This document shows positions 24,497 through 32,844 of a stretch of 64,000 nt of DNA, one piece after another; position 1 is the first letter of the stretch, and each line of letters opens with the position of its first letter. The translations under genes and the position numbers were made by a program. The stretch lies in the NCBI RefSeq assembly GCF_006335145.1, contig NZ_VDMN01000002.1:800687-864686 (forward strand), written 5' to 3'. Source of the DNA: Aliirhizobium smilacinae (lineage in GTDB: Bacteria; Pseudomonadota; Alphaproteobacteria; Rhizobiales; Rhizobiaceae). The notes below the pieces were generated by a model. It did no database searches and was not told where the DNA came from. It saw only the letters and a list, made by a program, of their open reading frames with translations.

Positions 24497-25896
24497 CAAT
24501 TTTTCTCCGTTTCGCAAATCTTCAAAGACATCGTCACCGTCGTACCATTGTTATTCGAAACGATGTCGAACCGACCGCCAAGGCTTTCGATCCGCTCTCT
24601 TAAGCCCGCAATGCCCAGGCTCGTCGGTTTCACCTTTGCCGGATCGAAGCCGGGGCCGGTATCGATGACATCCACCACAACGCAATCCTGTTCCGAACGT
24701 TGCAGTACCTTTTGACCCGATCCCGCCGCGTGCCGCCAGCCATTGTTGAGCGCCTCCTGAACGAAGCGATAGGTGCAGATTTTCTCCGCCGGGCTTGGCT
24801 GCCAGTCGACTGCGGCCATTGTAAGGGCGACGGGACTTCCGGTTCTTTCCCGGTGACGCTGCACAGCCTGCGAGATCACTTCGTGGAAATTTGCCGCTTC
24901 GATCTCCGGAAGAATGAGATCATGGCATATGCTACGGATCTCCCGCATGGCTTCCTGCAGGCTGGTCTTGATCGATGAGACTTCCGCCTCGCGCGTTTCG
25001 CGAAGCGCCTGAGCGCCCAGGATTGCCGGACTGTCGATGCGCAGGGATGCATAAGCAATGAGTTGCGCGGGCCCGTCATGCAGATCTGCGCCTAATCTTC
25101 TCAGAAACCGTTCGTTGATCGCTGTGGTTTTCTGGTTCGCCTTCTGGACGCGTGCATGCAGTTTCCGGTTCTGCTTGAGAAGATGGGAAAGTTCACCGAC
25201 CCTGGCATTGAGAAGCCCGCGCTGAAGTTCGATGAGGCGACTGCCGCGAAAGACTATCAGGGACAATAGCGAGAATATCGCTGCGATCACGGCGATGACG
25301 GCCAGCCAGGCGCGCAATCTGGCGCTCTGAAGGCTCTGCTCGAAATCGGTTGCGACTTCATAGAATTCCGAAACCGCCACAACCTCACCGGACCAAGGTT
25401 GAAGGATGGGATTATAGATTTCCAGAAGCGGTTGCGTCTGGTCACCAAGGGCTTTCGCATCTTCCGAATCTATCTTGTTGAATTCAGAGACCATACGGCC
25501 CGAGAAGGCGGCTTTGAGGTTTTCGTTAGGGGTAAGCTTCTGCCCCATCAGTTTCTTGTCGTTGGCGTAAAGGATCGTGCCGTCCTTACGCCAGAGCCGG
25601 AACGAGATGAGACGCTGCCCCAGCGCTCCCTTGGACAGAGTCTCGTCTAAGGCGCGCTCGATCGACTCGTCCAACTTTTCCGTCGTCGTCATGTCGGGCA
25701 GGATCGGAGCGATAATGCTGTCGACGTAAAGGGCTGTCGATGCCGCAGAATTTCGTGTCACCGCCTCTTCTATGAGACTTGCGACAAAGGTGCCGACGAT
25801 CAGCGTCGCGATAATCGAAATGAGCCCACCGGCGAGCAAAAACTGGCGGGCGAGTGACTGTCCGTTCCAATAGGCAACAACATTGGGTAGGCGCAC
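24496..25896 (-). CDS. Membrane sensor histidine kinase, HisKA_3 (NarX/DegS-like)
   Basis: 466 residues. TM1 is at about 19-41 and TM2 at about 196-216, enclosing a periplasmic sensor of about 150 residues (RLISFRLWRKDGTILYANDK resembles a dCache/PAS-like fold). A coiled linker leads to the dimerisation domain with phospho-acceptor H273 in LGADLHDGPAQLIAY. The ATPase domain shows the N-box FVQEALNNGWRHA and G1 DTGPGFDP. The stop overlaps the response regulator start. The sensed signal is not evident; the sensor's position suggests a small organic ligand outside the inner membrane. Confidence 0.9.
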   Translation of the reverse strand: MRLPNVVAYWNGQSLARQFLLAGGLISIIATLIVGTFVASLIEEAVTRNSAASTALYVDSIIAPILPDMTTTEKLDESIERALDETLSKGALGQRLISFRLWRKDGTILYANDKKLMGQKLTPNENLKAAFSGRMVSEFNKIDSEDAKALGDQTQPLLEIYNPILQPWSGEVVAVSEFYEVATDFEQSLQSARLRAWLAVIAVIAAIFSLLSLIVFRGSRLIELQRGLLNARVGELSHLLKQNRKLHARVQKANQKTTAINERFLRRLGADLHDGPAQLIAYASLRIDSPAILGAQALRETREAEVSSIKTSLQEAMREIRSICHDLILPEIEAANFHEVISQAVQRHRERTGSPVALTMAAVDWQPSPAEKICTYRFVQEALNNGWRHAAGSGQKVLQRSEQDCVVVDVIDTGPGFDPAKVKPTSLGIAGLRERIESLGGRFDIVSNNNGTTVTMSLKICETEKN

Positions 25897-26049
25897 GAAA
25901 GCCTCGGTGGGTGCAGTAGAAGAAAGTAATTAAGGCTCGGCTTCAAGGTGTCAATGGGGCATCGGTCCCGCTTTTTCGTCGGTACCGGCCAAAGCTTGAA
26001 TCTGGGGTCGCAAAGGCGCCGATACGGGACAGCAAGTGCCGGGATATTG

Positions 26050-26079
26050 ATAAGGCGCCGTCTGGCAGCGGCGCCTTAT
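26050..26079 (-). terminator. Strong stem-loop after the LLM monooxygenase gene
   Basis: ATAAGGCGCCG-N8-CGGCGCCTTAT is a perfect 11-bp stem placed 11 nt beyond the LLM monooxygenase stop, reading on the minus strand. The AT ends of the stem give limited U character. It probably ends the minus-strand transporter/LLM operon. Confidence 0.65.
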
Positions 26080-26090
26080 GTCATTTCTGG

Positions 26091-27443
26091 CTAGCCTTTT
26101 TGTCGGGCAGCCACATAGCGGTTTGCCGGCATGGAAAGGCCAAGATTTTCGCGAAGCGTCGAGCCCTCGTATTCTTCCCGGAAGAGCCCACGGCGGCGCA
26201 GTTCCGGCAAGACGAGTTCGGTGAAGTCAGTCAGGCTGGCCGGCAATGTCGGGAACATCAGGATGAAGCCGTCCGCGGCGCGTGCCTCGAACCACTCCTC
26301 CATGAAGTCGGCGATTTCGGTCGGCGTTCCGGTGATGCCGTTGCCTGTGCTTTTTTCGGCATAGTGGTGGATCAGGTTGCCAAGCGTGTGGCCCTGCTTG
26401 ATGAAATCGGTCAATTCCTCGAATAGCGCCTTCGAACCTTTCGGTTGCTGCGGCAGGCGCTCCATCGGGAAAGGCTTGTCGAGTTCTGCCCCGGAAAGAT
26501 CCGTTTCGAGGAATTCGCCCAGCATCCAGCAGCCGACATCGGGATGCAGGTTGTCGATCAGGAAATCGACCTTGGCCTGCGCCTCCGCTTTTGTCTCGCC
26601 GACATTGACGACGATGCCTGGCATCATCTTCAGGTCGTCCTCGATGCGGCCATACTTGGCCATTCGTCCTTTGACATTTCGGTAGAAGGCGCCATTCCGC
26701 TCAATGCTGGAGGCGAGGCTGAAGACGATTTCCGAGGTTCGGGCCGCGAGTTCCATCCCCGCTTCGGAACCGCCGGCCTGGGCGATGACCGGCCTGCCCT
26801 GCGGTGTCGATGCGATGTTCAGTGGTCCACGAACCTGGAAATGCTTGCCCTTGTGGTTCAGCGTGTGCAGCTTTTCCTTGTCGTGATAGATGCCGTTTTC
26901 ACGATCGAGCAGAAGTGCGTCCGGCTCGAAACTGTCCCAAAGACCAAACACGACGTCGACGAACTCCTCGCCGCGTTCATAGCGGATCGCGTGGGGATCA
27001 AGGCCTTCGCGATTGAAGTTGTATCCGGTTTCGTCATGGTCGGAGGTGACGACATTCCAGCATGCCCGGCCTCCGCTCAGGTGATCGATGGACGAGAAGA
27101 TACGGGCGATATTGTAAGGTTCGTAATAGCTCGTCGAGGCCGTCGCTACAAAACCGAGTTTTTCCGTCATGGCCGCAAGCGCGGTGATGAGCGTGAGCGG
27201 TTCGAAACGGTTCATCTTCGTCGGAGAGCGGGAGAGGGCTTCCGCATCACCGATAGCCGCGGCTGGCGAATCCGCGATGAACATGAAATCGAGCTTTGCC
27301 TGTTCCGAAATACGGGCAACATTGAGCAGATGGTCGATCTTGTTGGCGCCAGTGACGTCGGCGGCTGGATGCAGCCAGCTCGCGGGGTTGAAGCCGAAGG
27401 TGTAGACAAAGGTTCCGAGTTTCAGCTTGTCTTCACGTGCCAT
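26091..27443 (-). CDS. LLM-class flavin monooxygenase, NtaA/SnaA/DszA family
   Basis: 450 residues of bacterial luciferase-like TIM-barrel fold. Recognisable family stretches are FEPLTLITALAAMTEKLGFV, the flavin-site region TASTSYYEPYNIARIFSSID, and HLSGGRACWNVVTSDHDETG. These enzymes use FMNH2 from a separate reductase to oxidise C-S or C-N bonds, as in nitrilotriacetate, dibenzothiophene sulfone and alkyl sulfone breakdown. It is the last gene of the minus-strand operon with a HutC-like repressor and an amino-acid-type ABC importer. No reductase gene is adjacent. A role in oxidising an S-methyl or thio-substituted imidazole is an inference from context. Confidence 0.87.
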   Translation of the reverse strand: MAREDKLKLGTFVYTFGFNPASWLHPAADVTGANKIDHLLNVARISEQAKLDFMFIADSPAAAIGDAEALSRSPTKMNRFEPLTLITALAAMTEKLGFVATASTSYYEPYNIARIFSSIDHLSGGRACWNVVTSDHDETGYNFNREGLDPHAIRYERGEEFVDVVFGLWDSFEPDALLLDRENGIYHDKEKLHTLNHKGKHFQVRGPLNIASTPQGRPVIAQAGGSEAGMELAARTSEIVFSLASSIERNGAFYRNVKGRMAKYGRIEDDLKMMPGIVVNVGETKAEAQAKVDFLIDNLHPDVGCWMLGEFLETDLSGAELDKPFPMERLPQQPKGSKALFEELTDFIKQGHTLGNLIHHYAEKSTGNGITGTPTEIADFMEEWFEARAADGFILMFPTLPASLTDFTELVLPELRRRGLFREEYEGSTLRENLGLSMPANRYVAARQKG

Positions 27444-27475
27444 GGTTCCTCAACTCCTCTTGATCGTCTTGTCTG

Positions 27476-28228
27476 TCAGCCCGCCTGCGAAGGCGTGAAA
27501 CGGGCGGTGAGCGTATGGCTTTTGCCGGGATAGGTCAGTCGAACCGAAGTCACCGAATGATCGAATCGCCAGGTTTGGCGCACGACGACCAATACCGGGC
27601 TACCGAGGGGAATGGCGAGATACGATGCCTCCGTGGTTCCCGCGCCGAGCGCCGCGATCCGATGCTCTGCAGCGCTCCAGGGTACATGTTCGAGAAGCCA
27701 GGGGCCGGGAGGCAGGGCTTCGAAGCTCTCCGTGCCGGCATCGGGAACGGCGTCCAGATTGATCAGCCGTTGCTCAAGGCAGAAAGGTTGTTCGCCCGCA
27801 TAATGCAGGCAAGTGATATCGGTCACCGGTTTTTTTCGGAGAATGCCAAGAAGCTCGGCCTCCTGACTGTTTGCCGGCCTCACCGTTCGGCTCAGAATGC
27901 GATGGCTATAGATTTCGCCTGTCGCTTTCACCTCTTCGCGAATGTCGTAAATTTCGAGAATGGCGCTCTGGGCTTTCTGTGGAAGCACGACACTACCAAC
28001 CTTGCGCCGTCGCTGTATGAGGCCGGCGCGCGCCAACTGCGTCACGACCTTGTTCACGGTCATGCGCGAGCACCCGTATTGTAACGCGAGCTGCTGTTCC
28101 GAAGCTATCTTGAAGCCGGGTGGCCAGCGGCCTGTCAGGATATTCTGCTCGATATCGGAGAGTATTCGCTGATGAAGCGAAAGCGGGGCCTCGGAAATAG
28201 GGTCAGCGATGAGATCTCCCTCAATCAT
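27476..28228 (-). CDS. HutC-like GntR-family transcriptional repressor
   Basis: 250 residues. The winged HTH is at about 15-85 (LHQRILSDIEQNILTGRWPP, then SEQQLALQYGCSRMTVNKVV). A UTRA effector domain follows at about 105-245. It looks closest to HutC, the histidine-utilisation repressor that senses urocanate: EIYSHRILSRTVRP, FCLEQRLINLDAVP and the terminal SVRLTYPGKSHTLTARF match the HutC style. Its start overlaps the ATPase stop by 4 nt. It probably senses a urocanate-like intermediate and represses both arms of the 26-35.6 kb cluster. Confidence 0.87.
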   Translation of the reverse strand: MIEGDLIADPISEAPLSLHQRILSDIEQNILTGRWPPGFKIASEQQLALQYGCSRMTVNKVVTQLARAGLIQRRRKVGSVVLPQKAQSAILEIYDIREEVKATGEIYSHRILSRTVRPANSQEAELLGILRKKPVTDITCLHYAGEQPFCLEQRLINLDAVPDAGTESFEALPPGPWLLEHVPWSAAEHRIAALGAGTTEASYLAIPLGSPVLVVVRQTWRFDHSVTSVRLTYPGKSHTLTARFTPSQAG

Positions 28229-29016
28229 GCGAGCATGCTGGCGCCACGATCAAGGTAGGTATCTAGGAACTGTTCGAGACGTGCATGGCGCGGTTTGGCG
28301 AATATTTCCGCTGGCGGACCTGAGAACAACAGCCGACCATGATCGAGGAAGCTGATCTGCTGGCCGACGCTGGCGGCAAAACCAATTTCGTGGGTCACGA
28401 CCACCATCGTCATGCCCTCGCTCGCCAGATCCCGCATGACGTTGAGAACCTCGCCGGTTAGCTCCGGATCGAGTGCTGACGTCGGCTCGTCGAACAGCAT
28501 GATTTTCGGTTCGAGCGCCAGGGCGCGGGCGATCGCCACGCGTTGTTGCTGGCCGCCGGACAGCTGCGAAGGGTAGTGGCCCGCGCGATTTTCCAGCCCG
28601 ACCTTGCGAAGTTGCGCCATGGCGCGCTCTTCGGCTTCGGCTTTCGGCACTTTGCGGACGAGCTTAAGTGCTTCGCTGACATTACCGAGCGCTGTCATAT
28701 GCGGCCACAGATTGAACTGCTGGAAGACCATGCCGGTCTTCGTGCGTACCGCACGGATCTGGTTGGCAGGCAGACGCTCGCGACGGCCGGTAGGGTCTTC
28801 GAAAAAGCCCAGTGCCTCGCCGTTGATGGTGATCATGCCGCTGGTCGGCTCTTCCAGAAAGGCAAGGCAGCGCAACAATGTGCTTTTGCCCGAGCCGGAT
28901 GGGCCAATGAGGCAGGAAACCTTGCCTTCCGGTATCTCCAGGTCGATGTCCTGCAGCACGGCGGTTTCTCCGAACCGCTTGACGAGTTTGCGGATGGCGA
29001 TGGCGGGTACACTCAT
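28225..29016 (-). CDS. Polar amino acid ABC transporter ATPase (HisP/GlnQ type)
   Basis: 263 residues with Walker A GPSGSGKST, Q-loop VFQQFNLWPHMTAL, signature LSGGQQQRVAIARAL, Walker B IMLFDEPTSALDPEL and H-loop VVTHEIGFAASV. The compact length and the SALDPEL motif are those of the PAAT family. Start and stop both overlap their neighbours by 4 nt (permease upstream, HutC-like gene downstream). It powers import of an amino-acid-like or imidazole compound in this cluster. Confidence 0.92.
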   Translation of the reverse strand: MSVPAIAIRKLVKRFGETAVLQDIDLEIPEGKVSCLIGPSGSGKSTLLRCLAFLEEPTSGMITINGEALGFFEDPTGRRERLPANQIRAVRTKTGMVFQQFNLWPHMTALGNVSEALKLVRKVPKAEAEERAMAQLRKVGLENRAGHYPSQLSGGQQQRVAIARALALEPKIMLFDEPTSALDPELTGEVLNVMRDLASEGMTMVVVTHEIGFAASVGQQISFLDHGRLLFSGPPAEIFAKPRHARLEQFLDTYLDRGASMLA

Positions 29017-29681
29017 GCTTTCGAAAACCTCAGTCGGGAGAGACGGTTTTCGGCCATACGGCCGAGCCGGTCGGTAAGTTCAACGATGACCCAGTAGACG
29101 ATCGCAAGGATGAAGATCGCTTCGAGGAAGGCGTATTGCTGCGAGCCGATCGCACTGACAGTGGCGGTCAATTCAGGAACCGTGATGATCGACAGGACGG
29201 CCGATTCCTTCAGCAGAATGATTGCCAGATTGATTGATGGCGGCAACACGATCAGCGCCATTTCCGGGATTTGGATACGGCTGATCGTCTGGGAACGCGT
29301 CATGCCGAGGCATTCCGCAGCTTCCACGTGGCCGACCGGAACCGATGCGTAACCGGCACGGAACACCTCGCTGTAATAGGCCGCGCTATAGACCGTTAGG
29401 CCGATCAGTCCGCAAGGTATGGGATCGAGCATCAGGCCGACGAAAGGGCCGCCATAATACAGCAGGAAGATCTGGATCAGGAACGGAGTGCCACGCAGCA
29501 TTTCCACGATGGTTCCGAGCACGGCATTGACGATCTTTCCGCCAAAACGCCGTGCAGTGGCGACGACAAAGCCGGCGACGACCCCGCCGAGCACGCCGGC
29601 AATCCAGAGCCACAGCGTGACGAACAGACCGCTGCCGATTTCCGGCAGCTTTTCGATGATGACCTGCGGATCGAACATCAT
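29013..29681 (-). CDS. Amino acid ABC transporter permease (HisM/GlnP type)
   Basis: 222 residues with about five membrane segments and the PAAT permease signature (VEMLRGTPFLIQIFLLYYGG, then AAYYSEVFRAGYASVPVGHV and EAAECLGMTRSQTISRIQIP). It forms a heterodimer with the permease encoded at 29678-30319; the two genes overlap by 4 nt. Confidence 0.92.
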   Translation of the reverse strand: MMFDPQVIIEKLPEIGSGLFVTLWLWIAGVLGGVVAGFVVATARRFGGKIVNAVLGTIVEMLRGTPFLIQIFLLYYGGPFVGLMLDPIPCGLIGLTVYSAAYYSEVFRAGYASVPVGHVEAAECLGMTRSQTISRIQIPEMALIVLPPSINLAIILLKESAVLSIITVPELTATVSAIGSQQYAFLEAIFILAIVYWVIVELTDRLGRMAENRLSRLRFSKA

Positions 29682-30319
29682 GCCGAGGCTCCCTTCAGGG
29701 ATCGTTCGGCGTAGCGGCCAAGCAGCGCGATTGCGGAATTTATGACGAAATAGATGAGCGCCGCCGAGGCGAAGATCGGGATCGGCTGATAGGTGCTGGA
29801 AGCGAGATCCTGCGCCATCTTGGTGATCTCAATGATCCCTACGACAGATACGAGCGAGGATGATTTCAGGATCATGATCGCCTCGTTCACCAGTGCCGGA
29901 AAAGTCAGCCTTATGGCAATCGGCGCGCGGATGCGTGCAAACGTCTGGGCACCTGTAAAGCCTGCAACATCGGCGGCCTCGATGAGCCCGCGCGGCACGC
30001 TGGCGAAACCACCACGGAGGTTTTCGGCCTGATAGGCCGCCGTGCAGAGCGACAAACCGATGATTGCGGCAACGATGCCGGGAACATTGATGCCGATTAC
30101 CGGCAGCAGGGTGTAGATCAAAAGAAGCTGTACGAGCAGCGGCACGCCGCGGAAAAAGCTGATGAACAACCTTGCCGGCAGGATGTAAACCGATTTCCCG
30201 GACAGGAGCGCGGCGGACAGAAGCATGGCGATCACGAACCCGATCGCGATCGAGACCAGACTTATGCCAAGGGTCGAAAGAGCCGCTTCAAGAAGCAGCG
30301 TAAACAGTTTCAGCGTCAT
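29678..30319 (-). CDS. Amino acid ABC transporter permease (HisQ/GlnP type)
   Basis: 213 residues with about five membrane segments and the PAAT signature (FISFFRGVPLLVQLLLIYTL, then AAYQAENLRGGFASVPRGLI and EAADVAGFTGAQTFARIRAP). It is the first permease after the binding-protein gene, from which it is separated by 91 nt containing a strong hairpin. Confidence 0.92.
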   Translation of the reverse strand: MTLKLFTLLLEAALSTLGISLVSIAIGFVIAMLLSAALLSGKSVYILPARLFISFFRGVPLLVQLLLIYTLLPVIGINVPGIVAAIIGLSLCTAAYQAENLRGGFASVPRGLIEAADVAGFTGAQTFARIRAPIAIRLTFPALVNEAIMILKSSSLVSVVGIIEITKMAQDLASSTYQPIPIFASAALIYFVINSAIALLGRYAERSLKGASA

Positions 30320-30372
30320 CGGCTACGCATCGTTGGTCGCGGGCGCAGAGCGCACGACGAGACGGAAGACAA

Positions 30373-30395
30373 GGGGATGCGCATTACGCATCCCC
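30373..30395 (-). other. Intercistronic stem-loop after the binding-protein gene
   Basis: GGGGATGCG-N5-CGCATCCCC is a perfect 9-bp stem between the solute-binding protein gene and the first permease gene. Such hairpins protect the upstream message from 3' decay and partly stop readthrough, giving more binding protein than permease. It lacks a T tract. Confidence 0.6.
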
Positions 30396-30410
30396 CGCAT
30401 CGACGGAAGC

Positions 30411-31238
30411 TCAGAATGCCGGATCAGGCACCGAGTCGGGCGTATCGAAGGTCGTGCCGAACCACTTTTCCTGAAGCTTGGCCAGGCGGCCGTCTTTCTT
30501 CATCGCGATGATTTCGTTGTCGATATAGTCGAGCAAGGCCTTGTGATCGTCATCCTTGGTGCCGATGAAGCCGAAATAGGTCTTCTTGCCGAAAGCAGGC
30601 GTTACGACTTCGAAGGCGCCGTTGCGCTGCTTGGCGACGAAAGCGATGTTTGGAAGAGAGTTCGCGACGGCGACGACGCGGCCGGTTGCGAGGTCGGCAT
30701 AGGCATCGTTGAACGAGACGTATTCGCGGACGGTGACCTTTTCCGAAAGCGTTGCGGAATATTCCTGCAGCTGTGCCAGCTGAGCGGTCGCCTTGCCGAC
30801 GCCCACGGCCTTGCCTGCGATGTCTGCCGGCTTGGTGATCGAAGTATCACCGGCTTTTTTCAGGATGGCGACGGAAGCTTCGGCAACCGGTGCGCTCATG
30901 CGGTAGCGCGCGATACGCGCCTTGGTGATGGTTGCCGGGCCTGCGACGACATCGAACTTGCCGGCTTCAAGGCTCGGCAGAACGCTGTCCCACGGCAGCT
31001 CAACCCATTCGATCTTGACGCCGAGGTCCTTGCCCAGCGCCTCGAAAAAATCGACGTTCAGGCCCTTGTGTTCGCCGGCATCGATGAAGTCGAAGGGGGC
31101 GAATGCCGTTTCCGTGCCGACCTTGAGAACGCCTGCGGCCTTGGCTTTGGCCAGCACGTCTTCTGCATGAGCAGCGAGAGATGAAGTAAGCAGAAGGGCG
31201 CCGATTGCTGCAGCCTTCATCAATTGTCTTTTGAGCAT
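30411..31238 (-). CDS. Family 3 solute-binding protein of an amino-acid-type ABC importer
   Basis: 275 residues with a Sec signal peptide (hydrophobic core AAAIGALLLTSSLAAHA, cleavage before EDVLAK). The family 3 signature appears as LKVGTETAFAPFDFIDAGEH followed by GLNVDFFEALGKDLGVK, with GPATITKARIARYRMSAPV in the ligand cleft. GGAG lies 9 nt before the ATG. It heads the minus-strand operon. The ligand is probably a polar amino acid or imidazole-type acid, judged from the HutC-like and urocanase-like genes beside it. Confidence 0.9.
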   Translation of the reverse strand: MLKRQLMKAAAIGALLLTSSLAAHAEDVLAKAKAAGVLKVGTETAFAPFDFIDAGEHKGLNVDFFEALGKDLGVKIEWVELPWDSVLPSLEAGKFDVVAGPATITKARIARYRMSAPVAEASVAILKKAGDTSITKPADIAGKAVGVGKATAQLAQLQEYSATLSEKVTVREYVSFNDAYADLATGRVVAVANSLPNIAFVAKQRNGAFEVVTPAFGKKTYFGFIGTKDDDHKALLDYIDNEIIAMKKDGRLAKLQEKWFGTTFDTPDSVPDPAF

Positions 31239-31585
31239 TGGTGATTTCTCCGCGTTGTTCTACCTTAAGGACCGCAGTTCGGCTGTTCCCACCGTGTGAC
31301 AGCAAATTTTATCGCTGCTCTTTTATTGCCTATACAAATGACCGATGTTCGCGGAGCCGTCAACGGCCTCAGCAGAGGCTTTCGGTTATGTCGTCTCAGC
31401 CTCAAAATCGTGGTGACCGGTGGACGGTTGATCGTCCCCTGATCGAATGAGCTTGCCTTGCGAGCTTTCAGGAACCTATCTTCTCGACATACTTATTCGA
31501 CGACGGATCGAAGCTGCTTGCCGAGACCCGCCATGGACGCTTCGTCTTGGTCTACGCCAGCATTTCATTTCAGGAACATGCCCAC
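31239..31585. promoter_or_regulatory. Divergent control region of the hut-like cluster
   Basis: A 347-nt gap between the importer operon (leftward) and the amidase/DUF917/urocanase-like operon (rightward). It holds a HutC-like dyad at 31326-31337 in an AT-rich patch. No convincing coding sequence was found; one short frame from 31447 has atypical composition. Promoters in both directions must lie here, but I could not place -10/-35 pairs with confidence. Confidence 0.6.
31326..31337. promoter_or_regulatory. Candidate HutC-type operator
   Basis: On the minus strand this reads TTGTATAGGCAA, matching 9 of 12 positions of the hut operator core I recall (TTGTATGTACAA). It is 88 nt upstream of the binding-protein start and 248 nt upstream of the amidase start, as expected for the HutC-like repressor encoded in the same cluster. 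Confidence 0.42.
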
Positions 31586-32833
31586 ATGAATTCCAATCTC
31601 GTCGTTAATGCCGATCGGATTTCCGCAGATATCGACGCTCTCGCCAATATCACCGAACCCGACAGGCCATGGACGCGTCGCGCATTCACGCCGATGTTCC
31701 TTAAGGGGCGAGCCTATGTGGAGAAGGCCTTTCGCGATGCAGGCCTCGAGACGCATATCGATTCTGCTGGCAATCTGATTGGCAGACGAAAGGGGAAGAC
31801 GGGCGGTGGCACACTGATGCTTGGCTCGCATACGGATACGGTGCCGAATGGTGGCCGTTTTGACGGGATCGCCGGCGTGATTGCTGCTCTCGAAGTAGCA
31901 CGGGCGCTGGTCGATGCAGGGATTGAGCTGGAGCATGACCTGGAAATCGTCGATTTTCTAGCGGAAGAAGTGTCGATTTTCGGGGTATCATGCATCGGCA
32001 GCCGGGGCATGACGGGTGTTCGCCCGAAGGAGTGGCTGGAGCGGACAGCCGATACCGAAGCGGGGCGCATCGACCTCGCGGAAAGTATCCGAACGGTCGG
32101 TGGTGACCCGGCGCAAGTCGGCGGTCGAACAGATATCAAGGCTTTCCTCGAATTGCATATCGAACAAGGCACGGTGCTTGAACGGGAAGGTGTCGATATC
32201 GGCATCGTCGGCGCGATCACCGGGATTTCCCGCTTTGAAATCCTGATTGAAGGTCGTGCCGACCACGCAGGCACGACGCCAATGAATGCACGCTATGACG
32301 CGCTAGGGGCGGCGTCATGCGTCGTGCTTGACATCGAACGCATCGCCAAGGAACTTGCTCTCGGATCGAGCTATTTCGCAGGTACGGTGGGCGAATTTTC
32401 GATGGAGCCGAATGCCGCCAATGTCATTCCGTCTCATGTTCGTATGCTGATCGATGCCCGCGCAGTCGACCCTGCCGTGATGGAGGAATTCGTTGCTGCG
32501 CTGTCTGCGCTTTGTAGCCAGACGGCGGCAAAACGGAGCGTGACGATTGATGAACCTCGCAGGGTCTCCAACGCGTCTCCGACACCGATGTCAGAGATGG
32601 TGACGGATGTCCTGGCATCGAGTGCTGCACGTATCGGCGCCACCAGCAGGCCGATGGTCTCAGGCGCCGGCCATGACGCTGCCTTTCTTTCCAAGGTGGC
32701 ACCGGCTGCGATGATCTTCATCGCCAGCAGAGACGGTCGCAGCCATGCTGCGGAAGAGTGGTCTGAGAATGATGCCATCACGTTGGGGGCAGCCGTTCTT
32801 TACGAGGCAATTCTGGACCTGGATAAAAGATAG
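31586..32833 (+). CDS. M20-family amidase, N-carbamoyl-amino acid hydrolase/allantoate amidohydrolase type
   Basis: 415 residues from the ATG at 31586; an upstream alternative at 31547 adds 13. Dinuclear-metal motifs of the HyuC/AllC group are present: H82 and D84 in GSHTDTVPNGGRFDG, D93, catalytic E127 and metal ligand E128 in LAEEVSIFG, the His in ELHIEQGTVLE, and the dimer-interface stretch EGRADHAGTTPMNARYDA. The group hydrolyses the ureido group of N-carbamoyl amino acids or allantoate to ammonia and CO2. In this cluster, N-carbamoyl-glutamate to glutamate is the natural guess, as the last step after ring opening. Confidence 0.87.
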   Translation: MNSNLVVNADRISADIDALANITEPDRPWTRRAFTPMFLKGRAYVEKAFRDAGLETHIDSAGNLIGRRKGKTGGGTLMLGSHTDTVPNGGRFDGIAGVIAALEVARALVDAGIELEHDLEIVDFLAEEVSIFGVSCIGSRGMTGVRPKEWLERTADTEAGRIDLAESIRTVGGDPAQVGGRTDIKAFLELHIEQGTVLEREGVDIGIVGAITGISRFEILIEGRADHAGTTPMNARYDALGAASCVVLDIERIAKELALGSSYFAGTVGEFSMEPNAANVIPSHVRMLIDARAVDPAVMEEFVAALSALCSQTAAKRSVTIDEPRRVSNASPTPMSEMVTDVLASSAARIGATSRPMVSGAGHDAAFLSKVAPAAMIFIASRDGRSHAAEEWSENDAITLGAAVLYEAILDLDKR

Positions 32834-32844
32834 GGAGAGACGGC

